Of a stretch of 64,000 bases of DNA, positions 35,612-46,552 are shown piece by piece. A program made the position numbers and the translations under genes. Under the pieces are notes generated by a model. The model was not told the origin of the DNA. It was given only the letters and a program-made list of their open reading frames with translations, and did no database searches. This DNA is from Desarmillaria ectypa (taxonomy: Eukaryota; Basidiomycota; Agaricomycetes; Agaricales; Physalacriaceae), in the NCBI GenBank assembly GCA_030407005.1, contig JAUDYN010000004.1, forward strand, positions 3,224,001 to 3,288,000, written 5' to 3'. Each line of letters begins with the position of its first letter. Position 1 is the first letter of the stretch.

Positions 35612-38600
35612 CTATTTCAAATCTGCAAACATCTTCTGTGACGCCTCTAATGTCATTATCTCCGCCTCCAATGTCTTTTTCTTTTACAGCACCAAAAATC
35701 AATATACGTCCCTGAGCATCAAACATTTGCTCACCTTCTCGTCATTCGCCAACCTCACATTCTCCGGAAGAGTCTCATTCTCAAACTTGGCCAGTTTGGA
35801 GAGGTTCAACCGCGCTATATCCAGCTTCTTTTCACATTTCGCAATCTCATGGTCGAGATCCACTAGGCCCTACCCCGCACCTGGATCAGGGACGCGCTAA
35901 AGGAAAGGAAAGGAAAGTGCACTCACCCTCACGAGTGTATGGATGACAATCGACTTGGTCACGACGCTACTTCCACATCCGGCAGGAACGTCCTTTGAAT
36001 CGTTCACGACAACCGCACTCTTGCATCCCTTCGTCAGAGCAACCATCGTTGGTAGCTGACTCTCAATGAGCCGGGCGTCGTCCTGTGCGTGTATGAAGAC
36101 TACATAAAACCCCTTCATCAGCCCTAGACTACACCAAAACAGAAGACCCGCGCACACTGTATATCACTCTGGAGATTATACGATGCAGCTAAGGACCGTC
36201 CGGCCTTAAGCACCGCAAACACGAGATCAAACTCCCTATCCGCATCCTCAAACACGAACGCCTTATCCTGGTAGCCAGAATCAGCACTCAAGGTCTCTCA
36301 AACAAGCGCACACTCACAAACACCGGGAACCTCGAAACCATAATCGACGGAGTCGCATCGCCCGGCCGGCGCGGGAGGCGCTGCCATAGCTCCTCAGTCA
36401 CGAACGGCATGAAGGGGTGCAACAATTTTAGTCCGTAATCCAGGCACGTATACAACGTCTGCTGGGCGGACCTCTTCGTCTCTAACGGCGCCTTGTCATC
36501 CGTCATAGGTTTCATTGCTTCCTATTTGTCCATTAGCAGTAGAAACCATAACGTCATAATACCCACAATATAGACATCACACAACTCATATAGCCAAAAG
36601 TTATACGCTGCTGTCGTGGTCATCATGAAGTTGCGCTCTCCCAATTGGGTGTTAATCTCCCTGGCGGCGATATTGAGTTTATGAAGGATCCAACGCTCTA
36701 CCAGGCTCTCTTTGCCCGTAGGCTACATACCAGCCTCAGCCAGAGAAAGACCTAGGCAAGTATACGGACGTACCTTGGCATCCGCCTCGGGGACAAACTC
36801 TCCATCCAGTTTGAGCATCGCAAACTTGGTTGCGTTGAAAATCTTGTTACAAAACTTCCTGTACCCTTCCACTCGTAGAATCTCGAGATTGATATCGCGC
36901 CCTCCACCTGAGTAAGCACAGAGTGCAAACCTCAATGCGTCAGTCCCACACTGCGGAATACCCTTAGGGAAGTCCTTCTTCTGGCCTTCTCTCGCTTTCT
37001 TGATCTCCTTATCGTCCAAGTTGCCCTCGAGGAGCTTCTCATGTAACTTCTCCAGCTCCAAGCCCTGTATGACATCGATCGGGTCTATAACGTTCCCAAG
37101 GGACTTGCTCATCTTCCTCCCGTGTGCGTCGCGGATCATTGCGTGGCAATACACCTCCTTGAACGGCACCCTCCCCGTAAGCTTGATCCCGAGCATCACC
37201 ATCCTCGCTACCCAGAAGAAGAGGATATCCCAACCGGTCTCGAGGAGAGAGGAGGGGTAGAATTTCTCAAAATCAGGTGTCTACAGGACCAGTCAGATGG
37301 ATATACACCAACAAAAGAGATGAACATGCCTTTTCCGGCCAGCCCATAATTGAGAAAGGCCACAATCCAGAAGAGAACCAAGTGTCAAGCACGTCTTCGT
37401 CTTGCTCCAGCTTGAACGACTGGCCAGCAGCAAGCGCCTTGGCACGCTCCGTCGCCTCCTCGAGCGTCCGACCCACGATCCAGTTTTTACCGTCGTTTTT
37501 CTGCCGTATCTGTCAGCACAAGAAAAGGGAAAGGGAAAGAAACGGCTTACATCCTGCTCCCTCCCTTGGATGTTCACAAAATATGCTGGACAGCGATGAC
37601 CCCACCAGAGCTGACGGGAGATGCACCAGTCCTGGATACCCTCCAGCCAGCGGTACCACTCATTCTCAGATTGTTTAGGCGCGATGATGAGCTCGCCAGC
37701 GCGTGTTCGCTATACTGCCTCGTCAGTAGACGTTAGCGGCCAAGAAACGACTCGTACCTTGATAGCTTCCTCGGCAAGAGGCTTGCAGTTTACCCACCAC
37801 TGAGGCTTGAGTATGGGTTCAATGACGTCGCCGGATTTGCTAAAAAAGTATGAGAAGATTTAGCGAAAAAGGACAAGCACGAACCTGCAAATGGGAATCA
37901 TCATGGGGTTGTCCTTTGTCTCGACAAACAGTCCAGCTTCCTTAAGGGCCTCAACAACGGCTACACGGGCATGGAAGCGTTTCATGCCCTGTATTAGTGT
38001 CAGTATCTTGCTCAAATGCAAGAGAAGCACTTACCCTGAACCTCTCGCCGGCATGCTCGTTGAAAGTTCCATCATCATTCATGATATTCACCACCTCCAA
38101 GTTATGCCTTACACCAACCTCCCAATCGTTCTGGTCATGTGCAGGCGTAATTTTCACCGCGCCCGTCCCAAACTCCCGATCCACCATCTCATCCGTGACA
38201 ATCGGGATCCTCCTCCCTTCCACAAACGGATGGACCGCGTACTTGCCGTGAAGATGTCGGTACCTCTCATCGTCGGGATGCACCGCAATCGCCGTATCGC
38301 CCAGCATCGTCTCGGGCCGAGTCGTTGCCACCACCACCCTCTCCCCACTTTCCAACGGATACACAAAACTCGTGATAACACCAAACTCAAACTTTTCTTT
38401 CGCGTCATACCCCGGCACGCTCATCAACGTCCGTCCAGCTAACTGCTTCTGGTCGACTTCGAGATTGCTAAGTGTCGTGTTGAGGCGGACACACCAGTTC
38501 ACGAGCCTATTCGCGCGATAAATAATCCCGTCCTCGTGTAGCCTGCAGAACGTTTCGATGACGGCCTTGCTCAGACTCTCATTCATCGTGAACGCGACAC

Positions 38601-39487
38601 GATCCCAGTCGTAGCTCCCACCTAGCCGATGGAGCTGGTTAGTTATCCTTGCTTGGTACCTACACCCGTCGTTAGCCGAAATGTATGTTATAGAAGATCG
38701 ACTCACTCATTCTTCCAATCCATAACCGTCTCCAGAAACCTCTCTCGTCCAAGGTCATGCCGCGTCTTTCCCTCGTTTTTGAATAACCGTTTCTCCACCA
38801 CACTCTGCGTCGAAATTCCAGCATGGTCAAAGCCAGGTGAAAACAGCGTCTTGCGTCCAAGCATCCGGTTCCTATTAGCCGTCAACCCGTAAAACAACGG
38901 AAAGCTCACACCCTACTCACCACCTGACGAGTGAATCCTGTATCGCCGTCGTCAGCGCATGGCCGATATGCAGGCTGCCCGTCACATTGGGAGGAGGGGC
39001 CGGGACAACAAAGACCTCCCCGTTCTCCTCACCACCATACTCTGGCTTGAAGAACCCCTGAGCATGCCACCAGTCATACCACGCCGACTCTACCGCGATG
39101 GGGTTGTACCCCACCGACATGGGTTGCGAAAGATCTACCCATGATCAGAGAAAGAAAAGTAATAGGACAAGCTACGCACCCTTCTTCTCGCCTATGGGCG
39201 TCGTATTGACAAAAACCTCCTCTTCCTCCCTTTTCTTCTCCACCTTGACCTTTTTCTCCCCATTATTGTTGTTGTTAGTCTTCAACGCCTTGGCCGCGAG
39301 CTTGGCCTCTTTTTCGAGCCTCTTGGCTTCTTTTTTAGCTGTAAAAGAATAAGCATACAGGTACGAAAATGAATACAAAGGATGGACCTGCGCTCTTCGA
39401 GTTGGGTTCCGATTGAGACGACATGGTGGAAAGGAAAGAACGCGATGGCTGGAGACGGAATGCGAATCGATGAAAGCGACTCAGCAT
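35612..39487 (-). CDS. VAS1: Valyl-tRNA synthetase, probably dual cytosolic/mitochondrial
   Basis: Class I synthetase charging tRNA-Val. Exons: 39388-39424 (or to 39487), 39180-39338, 38921-39134, 38707-38871, 38035-38659, 37885-37988, 37758-37839, 37551-37709, 37330-37509, 36774-37280, 36567-36722, 36318-36521, 36156-36267, 35927-36099, 35735-35869 and 35612-35680. From ATG 39424 the protein has 1026 aa. HIGH motif in [12 protein letters not shown] (about 120), editing domain [22 protein letters not shown] in [11 protein letters not shown] (about 630), anticodon-binding helices, and a C-terminal coiled coil ([20 protein letters not shown]). An in-frame ATG at 39487 adds 21 residues, [18 protein letters not shown] and three more, an Arg-rich stretch without acids that looks like a mitochondrial presequence. 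Intron 9 (37281-37329) has a GC donor, AAG/GCATGT. Confidence 0.95.
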
Positions 39488-40992
39488 ACAGATGCGATCG
39501 TGACTCGTAATTTTGATTACTCCCTTTTTCGTACAAATGACTCCTGTCTAATAAATAAATTTCGCAAAGGCCACTTTATCATTCTTTCCACCTCGCCACT
39601 TTCTGTCCTCCTACCTCCCTCACCTCTCAAACGGGGTAGTGCCCTCATCGTTCGGGGTGTGAATGGTGACTGGTGCTAGTCAATCGAAGTACCTGCAGAA
39701 TAGCATTTACTCACGCATGGCTCCTCATTTTCTACAGGCGCCTTGATAGTCTCTTCATCAGTATCATTAGTATGTCCAAGCCCTCCTTGAGTTCCTCCTA
39801 CAAGTCCTGTCTCGCAAAACTAATTGACCGGATTAACGTTCTTGGCTTTGGCAACTCGAGCTCCATCTCCTCAGAACAGAAATTCATCGACCAATGGGCG
39901 AACATTACAGACGGCGGAGGGCCACCACCCGCATAGTCTGTACCCCCTCTTCAGAGCTAATTCTAGACAATCTTCTCTTTGCCTCGACCTGTCGTTAGCG
40001 ATGGAATCAGAATGCATTCCTGCTCTATCTGCATAAACAGATGTCGTTCGACAAAACCCCGACGTTAGTAAAACGGCTCCATTTCTATAAAAGACATTAG
40101 ACCATCTGCTCAGTGATATTTATCGTGTGAGAGTAGTGAGTACTTGAGTATTGATAGTTCTTTGGGTTTGAATTTGGGAGATGATGATTTATATTGCAGA
40201 AGATACGGTCTATTGGCGCTGTTTCGCAGACAAAGTTCGTGGAAATACACGAAGAACTGGTTACGTCGATACCAAATTGATCTGAGCTGGAATTGGACAT
40301 GGTCGATGGATTAGCTATCGGAACTTTTAGGAGGCATCGGACGACCGTTTCAACCCTGGTGATTAAGATTTGGACAGGAAGAGACACACCCGCTCCTGGT
40401 AAGCAGCTATTTCGGGCCAGGCAAAAATGGGTGTATAGCATATGAAATTCTGACAATGTTTTTTGACCACAGCAAAATGAGTCGGGATTCCTATCAATGG
40501 TAAAGCCGACGGATTTGGCGGTGGTGTCAAAACTTCATCTCTGTTCTAATTGTTGCATTCTGACCGGCGCGAGTTAGTCACCTGCCAGGAGTGACCCTTC
40601 AGCATCTCTTCTAAAGCCTCATTAGTAGCAACGTGATTCATAAGTTGTTTCCGTCTGGTGGTCGGTCGTTGGGGGGGTTGTTGCGGCTGGGTCGCGGCAC
40701 GCCGAGAAATCGAATTCCGGCCCATTCAGAAAGCCTAGAGGCAGACCGAGGCGGACAAGCCGGCAGAACTACCACTAAGCACCGCGTTGGACAGATTTTG
40801 GACAGTGGACACCGGGAGGAAATCAAGAACCCAGGATCAGAAACAGGAATTAGAAGTTTATTTCAACGACACGCATGTGGAAAGCGTGTAATCGCATAAC
40901 CACTACCACAGCCGTGGCCAAAGAATAGATAACAAAGCGGCCAGCCCTGGAATTATTATTATTTAGTGATCAGGCACCCACACCGCGCTCAA
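39488..40992. other. Intergenic, 1.5 kb, no supported gene
   Basis: Between divergent starts of ValRS and the nucleoside-hydrolase-like gene. The longest candidates are a 54-codon plus-strand frame (39772-39936, Ser-rich, ending GGGPPPA) and a minus-strand frame at 40097-40456. Neither has a domain, signal peptide or CaaX end. I treat both as unsupported. Confidence 0.5.
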
Positions 40993-42243
40993 ATGAGACT
41001 AAGTATGCTCTTCATTTCTGTAATGGCTGCACTAGCCCAGCCGGCATATTCTGTAATCCAGGAATGTGAACAAAGGACCAAACTGATCGTGGATACCGAT
41101 CTTTTCAATGGTGTAGAGTGAGTACGAATGGACTGTGATTGATTACTGCTGATATATTCTTAGCGATGCAGCTGCCCTTCTACTCGCTTCCACTCTGCCT
41201 TGCACCGACCTCTTAGCCGTTCAAGTCAATTATCCTTCGTCTTATTCAATACTGACCGCCTCCGCGATCCTAACCTATTATTCCCACCCTGATGTGCCTA
41301 TCGGTGCTATCAGACCTTTCAATGAGAGAATATTTACCGATACACACTACTATCAGTACGGAGACTACGCAAGCAAAGTCCAGCATCATTGGAACACGTC
41401 CTTGACTGATGCAGATGATGCATGGGATCCCGTTGACTTGTACCGAAAGGTATTGTCTGAACAAGATGACAGAAGTGTCACCATCGCGAGTATAGGATTT
41501 TTTGACAATGTGAAGTAGTTTCTCGTCTCCCATTTTATCGTGCTCGAAGTTGACAAGTACTCAAAGCTATCAGGTCTACTTAACTCGACCGCTGATGAAT
41601 ACTCTCACCTTGACGGACCTGAACTTGTAGTTTCCAAAGTGAACGAGTTGGTTATTATGGGCGGCGCGTATCCCAGCGGATGGGAGTATAATTTCGGTGG
41701 TAGCTCTCCAGCCTTGACGGCCCACGTCGTTAATACATGGCCAGGAAAGATTACATTTTCGGGCAGTTATCTCGGAAGGAACGTTACATCTGGAGCACGG
41801 TTGACTGTTCAGGCACCTTCTATGGATCCTGTTGCTGCAGCGTACAAGTGGTATATGTTCGTAGACTCGTCTTTTCTTGAACCACGCTGCTTAGGCTGAT
41901 GATTCCCTGCAGCGGCTATAATACCCCCTTCTATTCATGGGACCCCATTACGCTACTTTATGCCATTCAAGGTCAGGAGCGTCGTCCTCATGACGGCGCC
42001 ACAAATTGAGGGGCTGATGATGGAAAAACAGGTCTGAACAACTTCTTTGAATACGCCAATTCATATGGTTACAACAGTGTGAATGCCTCTGACGGATCGA
42101 ATGCTTGGGTAAATAACACGAGTGTGACAAACCAGCACTGGATCGTTCTCAGGGATGGTTTTACCAATACCACTCTAAGAGACGTCTTGGATAATTTATA
42201 TCTAAGTGGGGCTTTTCGCACATGGGTTAACAATGTAGCATGA
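40993..42243 (+). CDS. Secreted inosine/uridine-preferring nucleoside hydrolase-like protein
   Basis: Nucleoside hydrolases cleave the N-glycosidic bond of nucleosides; secreted fungal forms would salvage them outside the cell. Five exons: 40993-41117, 41164-41509, 41567-41850, 41913-41971 and 42032-42243, giving 341 aa. A hydrophobic N-terminus (MLFISVMAALAQPAYS) is a signal peptide. The calcium/ribose motif is split by intron 1 and reads VDTDLFNGVDDAAAL: the two aspartates after DTD are spaced by five residues rather than the usual three (DTDPGxDD). Later family-like pieces are VSKVNELVIMGGAYPSGWEY and YNTPFYSWDPITLLYAI. Several N-glycosylation sites (NTSL, NSTA, NVTS, NNTS, NTTL) support secretion. 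Intron 2 ends in AAAG rather than a pyrimidine-AG. Confidence 0.85.
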
Positions 42244-42314
42244 GTTGGGCAAATATATTCAGTTGTTGTTTCTTTTGTCTTTCGAGGGTGTATCGGGGTA
42301 CAACTGAATAATTA

Positions 42315-44572
42315 TCAGAACATGAGATCATTCGAATTGACGGAAAGCCATGCCTTGCCAGGATTGAAAAGCCCAAGAGGGTCGATAGCACGTTTAATGG
42401 TCTTCATCAATTCTACCGTTCCTTCGCCAAGCTCTTCTATGAGGTAGTCCTTCTTGCCAATGCCAACGCCGTGTTCTCCGGTACCTTCAACCACCAGGTC
42501 AGATGTGTAGAGGATAGCGAATTGCATAACTGACATGTGCCATCGAGTGCAATAGCTCTCCTTACCATTCGGCTAACCGCTTGCTTTGTCTTAACCTGCT
42601 CTTCTTCATTATTGAAGAGGATCAGAGCATGAAAATTCCCGTCTCCAACATGTCCGACTATAGTAGCAACAAGCCCAAGGTTCTTGAGGTCTTCCTTAGT
42701 CTGGTACACGAGGTCTGGTAGCCTCGACACGGGGACACTATTGAAAGATATTGGTTGAAGGGCATAAAGGTACGTCACAGGGGGCTTACCATACGTCCGT
42801 GGCCCATCCTTTAGCCCCTGGAATCAGGGCCAAACCGGAAAAGTGTGCATTTTTCCTATCAGCCCAAAGGTCCGCCGCCTCCTTGCCGTTCTTTGCAAAC
42901 TCAAAACCAGTCCCGCCATGCTTTTCGGCAACCTTCTTGGCCACCTTAGCGCTGTCCATGATAGATCGTTGCGTGTGTCCCTGTAGCTTAATGAAAAGGC
43001 CATCCTTTTCTGGCCATTTGCGTTTGGATTGGCCGTAGATATTTGATGCCCGCATGAATTCCGAATCTACCAATTCTATGCATTCTGCATGCAGGCATTA
43101 GACATTTTTCTGCTGCGGACCGACGTAAAATCTTACGTATTCCAACCCCCTGGTTTATGATTTCTCTGACGGCCTCTGTTGCTTTTCTTACGTCAGGAAA
43201 CTGAACTACGGCGACGCTGGTTGGCAGGACAGGCGCCAGTCGGATTGTAACTGGAATAGAAAAGGTAACATTCTTTAGATCAGACAATGGAAGTCGATTA
43301 GTGTTCATAACAACCTTCAGTGACGATGCCTAATGTCCCTTCGGCACCAATGAATAACTTTGTAGTATCAAACCCAGCGGAAGACTTTCTAGATCGTCTC
43401 CTCGTCTTTATGACCTCTCCGGAAGGTAACACGACGGTCTATTTCTGTTCAGCAAAGTCTGGTTTGCGATGGTTGTCCAACTTACGGCGTTGAGAAACCA
43501 TTCACCCTTGCTCGTGCCGTATCGGACAGCATTCGCTGTAATGTAATAAAAACGGTGAGTAACATTTTTACAAAAAGGAAACAGATACTTACTTCCGGAG
43601 CATCCTGTACTAAGCATTCCCCCAATAGTTGCACCGGGAGCGGGATCGATCTATAGTCCAGACCTCTTGAGATTTGAATAACGAGTAAAACAAATCTTCA
43701 GTTACCGGGAAAAAGAGAGGAATTCCTGAATAGAACTTTCAGCTTACTTTCAATTTCATTTTGTAGCTGACCTACCCTTTTCTTCTAGAGCGTCGTTGAT
43801 TTCGACCCAGCCAATGCCAGGTTGGCAAACCATGTCTGAATCTGCCTCTACGAACAGCCATTATTCAAACTCAAACCACGACGTTTCAGGTATTACCGTG
43901 TATTTCTATGATCCTCTTCATGCCGGAAAGGTCAATGCATATCCCACCGGAGGAATGCTACATAACACCCATCAGAAATAGCCCTAGGGGGTTTGATAAT
44001 GCGATAAATACACCGCGGGTGTGCCCCTCTAAGTTTGTGGCACCTGAGTAAGGTGTAATAGGCATGCGGTATTTCGTCGCAATTTTGACAATTTTGACGA
44101 CATCGTCTGTTGAGTCAGGGTAGACAACGACACTGTGAAGAGAGTCTAACACGGAAAATTCAGAAATAATATACCTCGAGTAAAGATTAAACACACCAGG
44201 GTGGTGATCGTATTCCGAGTGCCCATGTATGTGCAAGTCTAGTGGATCAGTCGAAACGACACCGTCACGGCCGGCGAAAATACGCTGAAGCTCTAAGATG
44301 GCTCGTTCATAGTCCTCGAGGGAACCATACTTGGGAGTGGTTGGAATGGCTTCCGTATTATTCCAGCTCGACAAAAAATAACCTAGGGCCCCACTGGCTA
44401 GAGATGCTGCAAGGAGACTGTACGCAGGGCGATGTTTTGGGGTAATTTCCCGAGGCAAAGCGCTGTTCGCCGTAGTAAACCAACGTCTTGAACTTGAAGC
44501 CCAATATGTGGAGAACGAAGTCGCTGAACGTCTGGCCAAAAAGAAATGCTTAGTAGAAGGACAAACAAGCAT
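42315..44572 (-). CDS. DLD1: D-lactate dehydrogenase (cytochrome), mitochondrial
   Basis: FAD enzyme that oxidises D-lactate to pyruvate and passes electrons to cytochrome c. Twelve exons: 44197-44572, 44012-44145, 43897-43957, 43776-43847, 43706-43725, 43593-43650, 43486-43535, 43315-43438, 43137-43250, 42790-43084, 42535-42737 and 42315-42484, giving 558 aa. The basic presequence ([18 protein letters not shown]) is followed by a transmembrane stretch ([17 protein letters not shown]), as in Dld1 anchored in the inner membrane. FAD-binding: [60 protein letters not shown]-terminal oxidase part: [40 protein letters not shown]. Exon 5 has 20 nt. It is divergent from the PCID2 gene by 166 bp. Confidence 0.92.
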
Positions 44573-44738
44573 GGCTGCCTCTCTTGAATTGTGGGGCCGA
44601 AGTAGAAGATATAATATTGACAAACCCCTCGATCAAGCACGGGGCAGTATCCGTTCACGCGATCAACAAGAATTGCCAGAACACGGGCCGGCTGCCGCAA
44701 CACCAGCAGATATGTTACTGTAAGTCAGATTAAAGATC

Positions 44739-46552
44739 ATGGCGGATAATATTTGCCACACTATGTCATGGTATTGGCGGCGAACGCCACAAGAAGTGGC
44801 AGCAAGAAAACAAGTGGAAGACGCATGCGCCACGTGGTCAAGCAAAGGTTACCTTTGTACCAGCATGCCAGTCGATTTCCCCACCTTTTTGACACAGCTG
44901 AACGATGCCCTCTTTGCTGAGAATGGACTTAATCTTGCTTATCTCCTTCGGCCAACAAGTCCACACGGAAAAGACCTCGTCAAACAGTTCAGAAATCCTA
45001 CAGTATGTCGGGCTCTACCAGGACCCCAACGTCCAATTCACGCGAAACATTCTCAGCGTGCAGCATTCAGTCATTATCAAGGAAGCATACAGAGCCCATG
45101 GGATGATATTGCGATTCAATATGTGATGATCTGTTCGCATGTAGCCAGACGTAGACCGATGGAAGCATTCAAGGAGCATGCACAACTTGTCTCGTGAGCA
45201 CAGCTCTATCTTCTTCGTTGCACGACGCTAACTGTAGCTCAGCTTGTTCTTCCGTTTCTTCACCGAAAATCGAGGTTGGACACTACCAGCTTTGTTCTCT
45301 ATATTGCGGGACCTACGTGATTTGGCATTTGATGTACGCGCCTTTTTCCGTGTCCGGCACCATTCATGGTCTATCTTCAGGCCGACTCCTTTGCAAAATA
45401 TAACAACCTGAAGAGCGAATCGATGGAGGAGGCTGCGAGAGTCATTGTGAAAGCTTTTGGAAACTGCATGACTGACAGGTGTGCGACTTTCGTTGCCCTT
45501 TCAACGTTAGAGCCTGATCTACTAGGACGTCACCACCCAACGAATCCAGAAAATGGGGCGTGTATTATGTTGTTGGTCTCATACTTAAGTGTTACTTTCG
45601 GGCAAGTCACTTTGTTCTCCTTCAAGTTCCTTTCCTCCACGATCGTCAGTGGTTTTGATTGTAGGTTAAACGAATATCTCTGTCAAAGAGTATCTTGCGG
45701 GCCCTCGAAGCGAACTCTGATATCCCTCCACTGCATATGTATCCCCGGTCGCATCAAGTACGATTCTTTTCCTCGATCTACCGTCATAGTTAATGTCTTG
45801 CAAGGTCACCTATCGGTATTACATTGGAATGCTGAGTTTTTTGAACGAAGACTATGCAAAGGTACGCGTTCGTAGTGATATACTCGGTAGCATCTCAGAT
45901 GTTATTCTGCAGTCTGAGGAAGAACTGACTCTTGCTTTCTACCAATGCCACATTGGGGCCCAAAGTAACCAAGAGTGCGATCCCCCTTTTCTTGTCTCAT
46001 TTCTCAACTTGACTGTTTACAGGCGCATTCTAACCTATCTCCTCCCGCTGCGCATCTTGAAGGGCTATCTTCCGTCACAAGAACTAATGGATCGATTTCC
46101 CACACTCAAGGAACTCTATCATCCATTTATAACTGCTATCCGCACCGGTGATATATCCAGTTACGATAGGGCGCTAGACCACCACGAAAAGACACTTTTA
46201 GATCTGAACTTGTGGATAACACTCGAAAAGGCTAGAGAACTATGTTTGCGGGGCTTATTCAGACGAGTGTAAGCTAGCTCATCGCCCTCCAAAAGCTTTT
46301 TTCGACTCAAGTTTTTGTAGATGGGTTGCTTCTCAAAAAGGATCGCGAGTTCCTATATCTATGTTCCACTCCTCGCTCAAGATCTCAGGTATCGATGTTG
46401 ATGAAGAAGAGGCAGAATGTCTAGCTGCAAATATGATCTACAAGGGTTTCATGAGAGGGTACATCAGCCATGAAAAGCGAATGGTTGTACTCTCTAATAC
46501 CAACGCGTTTCCGAAGCTGGCGGAAAGATCTAATCCGTATGGATTGATATAG
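44739..46552 (+). CDS. PCID2: PCI-domain protein, PCID2/Csn12/Thp1 family
   Basis: The family includes Thp1 of the TREX-2 mRNA-export complex and fungal Csn12. Ten exons: 44739-45002, 45057-45193, 45243-45333, 45381-45478, 45526-45601, 45665-45757, 45805-45861, 45913-45974, 46023-46268 and 46321-46552, giving 451 aa. Conserved blocks: LLRPTSPHGKDLVKQFRNPT, WDDIAIQYVMICSHVARRRP, FFRFFTENRGWTLPALFSIL, RKWGVYYVVGLILKCYF, HQVTYRYYIGMLSFL, RILTYLLPLRILKGYLPS, and the PCI winged helix with ECLAANMIYKGFMRGYISHE. Intron 5 (45602-45664) has a GCAAGT donor; a weak GT alternative 12 nt downstream would insert four residues that break the family pattern. Whether it acts in TREX-2 or with the signalosome cannot be told here. 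Confidence 0.88.

Noticed and set aside
39772..39936. 54-codon frame considered as a mating-pheromone precursor
   Set aside because: Right size and Gly-rich end, but it has no C-terminal CaaX cysteine and no splice site adds one.
40097..40456. Minus-strand frame with several cysteines
   Set aside because: No CaaX end, signal peptide or domain; the start is not an ATG in good context.
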